Source: Nereocystis luetkeana (Eukaryota > Sar > Phaeophyceae > Laminariales > Laminariaceae). Taken from it: DNA of 64,000 nucleotides. A model generated the notes under the pieces. That model searched no databases, was not told where the DNA came from, and saw only the letters and a list, made by a program, of their open reading frames with translations. The position numbers and the translations under genes are program-made. The stretch's first letter is position 1. Each line of letters opens with the position of its first letter. Below are positions 60,754-64,000 of the stretch, piece by piece. The stretch is from assembly GCA_031213475.1 (NCBI GenBank), contig JARUPZ010000004.1, positions 6,023,169 through 6,087,168 of the forward strand, written 5' to 3'.

Positions 60754-61504
60754 GGCGCAAGGCAGGCTAAGAAGCGAGCACTCCCGCAACGTTCGATATT
60801 TATACAAGTCAACCCCGACCGAGGGACAAGGCGCGGAGACTCCGACTTGCCTGCAGTCGACCTCTTCGCCTCTCAGGGGTCCCCGTCGGAAGCGCCGCCG
60901 GAGGCAAAGCAAATGTTCATAGGCGTTGTCGCTTCTTTGCCCATCGGGGGGGGGGCTCAATACTGTATTGGTCAGGGGTAGTTGGGTGGTTGCGGGCATC
61001 GACACAGAAAATGTCGGGAGAAAACATATTTACGTACCAAGAAAAAAACAAACAAATCAAGAATGCCAAGAAAACGATGTACTGGTCGTATGGGAATTGT
61101 GGCGACGATGGGACGGTCTTACTTCGTTGTGTGGTTTGTCTCTCCTCTATCCTCTCGGAGCTCCTTTTTATAGTTTTCCGTCATATGATACGGCGTATTT
61201 CTCGGATTTAATACAGTAATACATACAAGGCGCTTCGCTCCGCGGGCGGCCTACGCCGCCCGCTACGCTCGCTCAGGAAGGGAAAAAGTACATCAAATTA
61301 AGCGAAGCGAACAGAGGTCCACGATTGAATTTAGTTTTTGCAAGGATCGTAATTGCAAACCGGCGACTTGATAATGCCAAGAGTCCCGCCGCCGTGCTTC
61401 AGGAAAAAACAGCTCCGACGTCAGCTCGGACACCACATAATACTGCTGTACTTATTTTCTTATTTTGATATGCTCTACCAGGTATGTCTGTACTCGTATG
61501 TACG
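60754..61504. other. No supported gene
   Basis: One plus-strand frame (60,736-60,981) looks GC-rich and polar but has no partner exon. A GCGGGCGGCCTACGCCGCCC palindrome lies at 61,241-61,260. Confidence 0.35.
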
Positions 61505-62327
61505 AAGAAAGCGAAAGCACAGCACGGCACAGCAGCAAAAACAATGAAAATGAAACCGAAAATTCGGAAAGAAAAAAAATCCCCATCCCCTCTCGTGCAA
61601 TAATGTTCTGCCTGATTGGAACACCTTACACCCGGTCGAAAAGAAGAAAATAAAAAAATCGCACAGAAGAGCTTCTCTCTCAGCCTCGTACGCCGCCCGC
61701 CCCTCTCGCGACCACCTCGCCACCCATTCGGTCCGGGAAAAGCTTTTATCACTCTCTGCCACAATCAGCCCCGTCGCCCGCCTCGCGTGAAGCCCGGTGC
61801 TCACCGTGGCCGTCGTTCGCCAGCTCGATAACGTTGGTGTTCAAACTGCCCAGCTCCCTCTTTCAACTTCAGCGTGGTCGCAAAAGTAAGCACCGCTTGA
61901 ACATTATCTTGCCATCCCTAACGACCTTTATCACTCGTACATACTCTTATCAAAAATCACAAACGGAAGCCAGACAAAGCCCGTTCATGCATCCCTCGTG
62001 TCTCGAGGCACACGCGACGCCTGGGCACAAAAGCGACGACCGCGCTCCTTGCAACCCCCCTTCTACCCGCCAGCACCCACTGACATCCGCGACGGTACCG
62101 GGCTTTCCCGCGGTGCCGTACTTGGAGTACACGCACGCACATGAAACGAAAGAAGAAAAAAGGAAGAAAGGGCCGAGAGTGCCAAGATAAATGGAGAAAA
62201 CAAAGAACCGCTGGAAAGGTCCGGCAAGTAATGAAAGGAGGCGGTTTGGAAGTGGGAGCTCTGAGAGGCCAGGGATGCACCAACCGAGCACGCTCAGGGG
62301 TTGTGATCTAAGTATGTAGTTCTATAC
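61505..62327 (+). repeat. R1 copy 2 (longest)
   Basis: Runs from about GAAAGCACAGCACGGCACAG (shared with copy 3) to AAGTATGTAGTTCTATA (shared with copy 1), over 90 per cent similar to copy 1 by eye. Confidence 0.8.
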
Positions 62328-63423
62328 TGAACAACGTCAAATCTACTGGCAGCATGCTCTGGCAGGCTCAATCGGTAGAATATTACTGGCACTATACTCT
62401 GGCAGTGCGCAGCCCGTACGATTTGGCGTGGTTCTCGAACGTCTTACAAGCATACCTGGCAAGCAATATCAAGTCTACCAGCAGCATATACTGCCATGTT
62501 CATTCAGCAAAAATCTACTGGCAGTATATACTGCCAGTCCGCAACCCTACCCACACTGCCAGCGCGCAGCCCAGAGTAGTAGTACCGCTCTGGTACTTGT
62601 ATCAATGTTGTTGTTGTTCTCACATTATGGCGTTTGCGAAGTTCAGATTGTGGTTTGGTTTGGCCTATGTCTATTCTCCCGATCCCAAAAAATAATCAAC
62701 TCCCCAAAATCAGGACTCAAAATCGGCCCATATGGCCCATATCTTCACAATTTTTTCGGGTTGGGTTTGGCTTTTTGGGGTTTCGATTAGGATCGTCAAG
62801 TTATTGGTCAGGACAACCCGGATCGCCCCGGACGAATGAAAACATCGTATTTGGCAAGAAATCATAATCGTCTACGTCAGGTTCTCATCGCACAGCGTGC
62901 AGCAGCAGCCAGAAGGAGTGAGGCATGATACATGAGTTGTCTCTCACCATCAAAGCTATCTAACCAAGCGCACGGCCCATTCGGCGAGTCCGTGTCAACG
63001 CGAAGCCCTCGTTATGGCTGGCAAAGGGATACGGCCATATGCGGCGGAGGGCTGGCAGGGTGCAGCTTCAACATCGTTGACGGCGCCGTGTGCGTTGTGG
63101 GCTGCTGCTGAAAGTTGTTGCTCTGCTGTGCTGCTTGTTGTTGCTGCGGCAACAAAGCAGCGGTACTCTGGGCTCTGGGGCGTGTTACCGCACCACAGGC
63201 ACACCCACAGCACATGCCTACGCACGCACTGCACAACAGGCCCCGGTCGCATCGATTGACACTCTTCGTATGACTGCCATAGAGCACACAGAGCAGACAC
63301 AAACGCAGCGAGCCTCGCAGCAGCAGCAGGGAGCAGCATCTCGTGCGAAGCCGTTGGTGCCCCCTTTTTCATACTTGTATGTCGTTATTTGTCATTATAT
63401 TCCTAGAATTTTATTTCCAGATT
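62328..63423. other. No supported gene
   Basis: ACTGGCAGTATA/TACTGGCAGCAT repeats at 62,343-62,545. Overlapping frames on both strands at 63,010-63,440 (Ala/Ser/Gln-rich) cannot be distinguished from chance. Confidence 0.4.
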
Positions 63424-63822
63424 CAAAACCGAAATGATCGTTTTGGGTTCTCGCAGAGTAGGTTTAGCAGTCTGGGAGAAGGGATCTTTAGGGATTTTTT
63501 TTACTTGAAAAATGTGTTGCGTGGTCTGCACTTCGGAATAGTCGTCCGCATCTGAGAAATTTCCTGGTTCGATGCAAACTCGGCGTAGCCTCGTTTATGG
63601 CGAGTTTTGGCCCGTTTCGCTGCGGTTTGGGGTTAGGGTCAGGGTCAGGGTCAGGGTTCGGGTTAGGGTTAGAGTCAGGGGTTGGGTCTTCGTCCGTGCC
63701 TTGATCCCAACAGGAACCAAAACATCCGAACAGCCTACCAACCTAAAGATCCCTTCTCCCAGATTGTTAAAGGTCCTCTTCTCGCAAGCAGTTTCAAACC
63801 CGATTATGTTTTCGGTTTGGTG
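63424..63822. mobile_element. TIR element (~400 bp) with internal TTAGGG/TCAGGG repeats
   Basis: TCTGGGAGAAGGGATCTTTAGG at 63,472-63,493 is repeated inverted at 63,742-63,763. Outside these, CAAAACCGAAA...TTTTGGGTTCTCGCAGAG at 63,429-63,458 matches, inverted, CTTCTCGCAAGC...CGATTATGTTTTCGGTTTGG at about 63,778-63,820. The centre holds GGTTAGGGTCAGGGTCAGGG at 63,633-63,680. No target duplication identified. Confidence 0.6.
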
Positions 63823-63965
63823 AGTAGCCTGTGGTTCGCGACCCAACCATAAGCGGTTCTTTCGCAAACACCCTCTGCCCTATTAACTCTCTGACGAAGG
63901 AGCCCGTGGTCACACAAAGGTGCTGGAGCCCTCGTATGAAGATCCGAAAAACCATGGTACCACTC

Positions 63966-64000
63966 TTTTTTTTTTTTTTTTTTTTGCTCCTCCCATTTAT
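63966..64000 (-). mobile_element. SINE1 copy, cut by the window end
   Basis: T22 followed by GCTCCTCCCATTTAT, the tail-proximal start of a minus-strand SINE1. Confidence 0.8.

Overview
The window is nuclear DNA of a eukaryote rich in introns and repeats. The best guess is a photosynthetic stramenopile, most likely a brown alga. Visible in the sequence: genes with many exons split by introns of roughly 0.4-1.2 kb, tRNA-headed SINEs with poly(A) tails, TIR elements, a LINE, and long G/C homopolymers. A plant-type D-glycerate 3-kinase (photorespiration) implies a plastid-bearing lineage. The species assignment is inference.

The left half holds the genes. At 7.47-11.31 kb (+) is a five-exon gene for a small Tudor-knot/chromo-barrel protein; its introns carry a MITE, a SINE and poly(C)-tailed repeats. 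At 17.23-17.38 kb (-) is a probable terminal exon of an unidentified gene. At 19.28-19.85 kb (-) is a decayed Ddi1-like aspartic protease. At 20.17-28.65 kb (+) are eight phase-consistent exons of a large coiled-coil, leucine-rich-repeat protein (about 1400 aa, 5' end not found). Convergent with it, at 31.65-34.34 kb (-), are the last four exons of D-glycerate 3-kinase, with a 140-residue low-complexity insertion near the C-terminus. Between the two genes lies a nearly perfect 275-bp tandem duplication.

From about 34.4 kb onward the window is almost entirely mobile DNA. It holds a frame-disrupted APE-type LINE (39.5-43.2 kb), a 0.5-kb-armed inverted repeat (43.57-44.75 kb), two SINE families that share a central domain, and at least four TIR/MITE families recognised by their target duplications. 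Those families are MITE-A (TA, Tc1/mariner-like), MITE-B (TTAA, piggyBac-like), MITE-C (TTA) and one hAT-like element at 2.1 kb (8 bp). There are also several unclassified dispersed families (R1-R4) and many micro/minisatellites. R4 copies lie only at 8-35 kb. MITE-A copies lie only at 37-60 kb.

The most interesting signal is at the smallest scale. Aligning copies of these repeats shows tiny insertions (4-7 bp) always at a TA and always recreating TA on both sides: TATTAATA, TACCTGGTA/TACCAGGTA, TACGTA. They look like excision scars of TA-targeting transposons, and such motifs are scattered through the whole window. A second candidate novelty is R4, a ~200-bp repeat whose copies mostly end in a poly(C) tail. 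Exon coordinates were derived by hand from splice sites and reading-frame phase and need RNA support.
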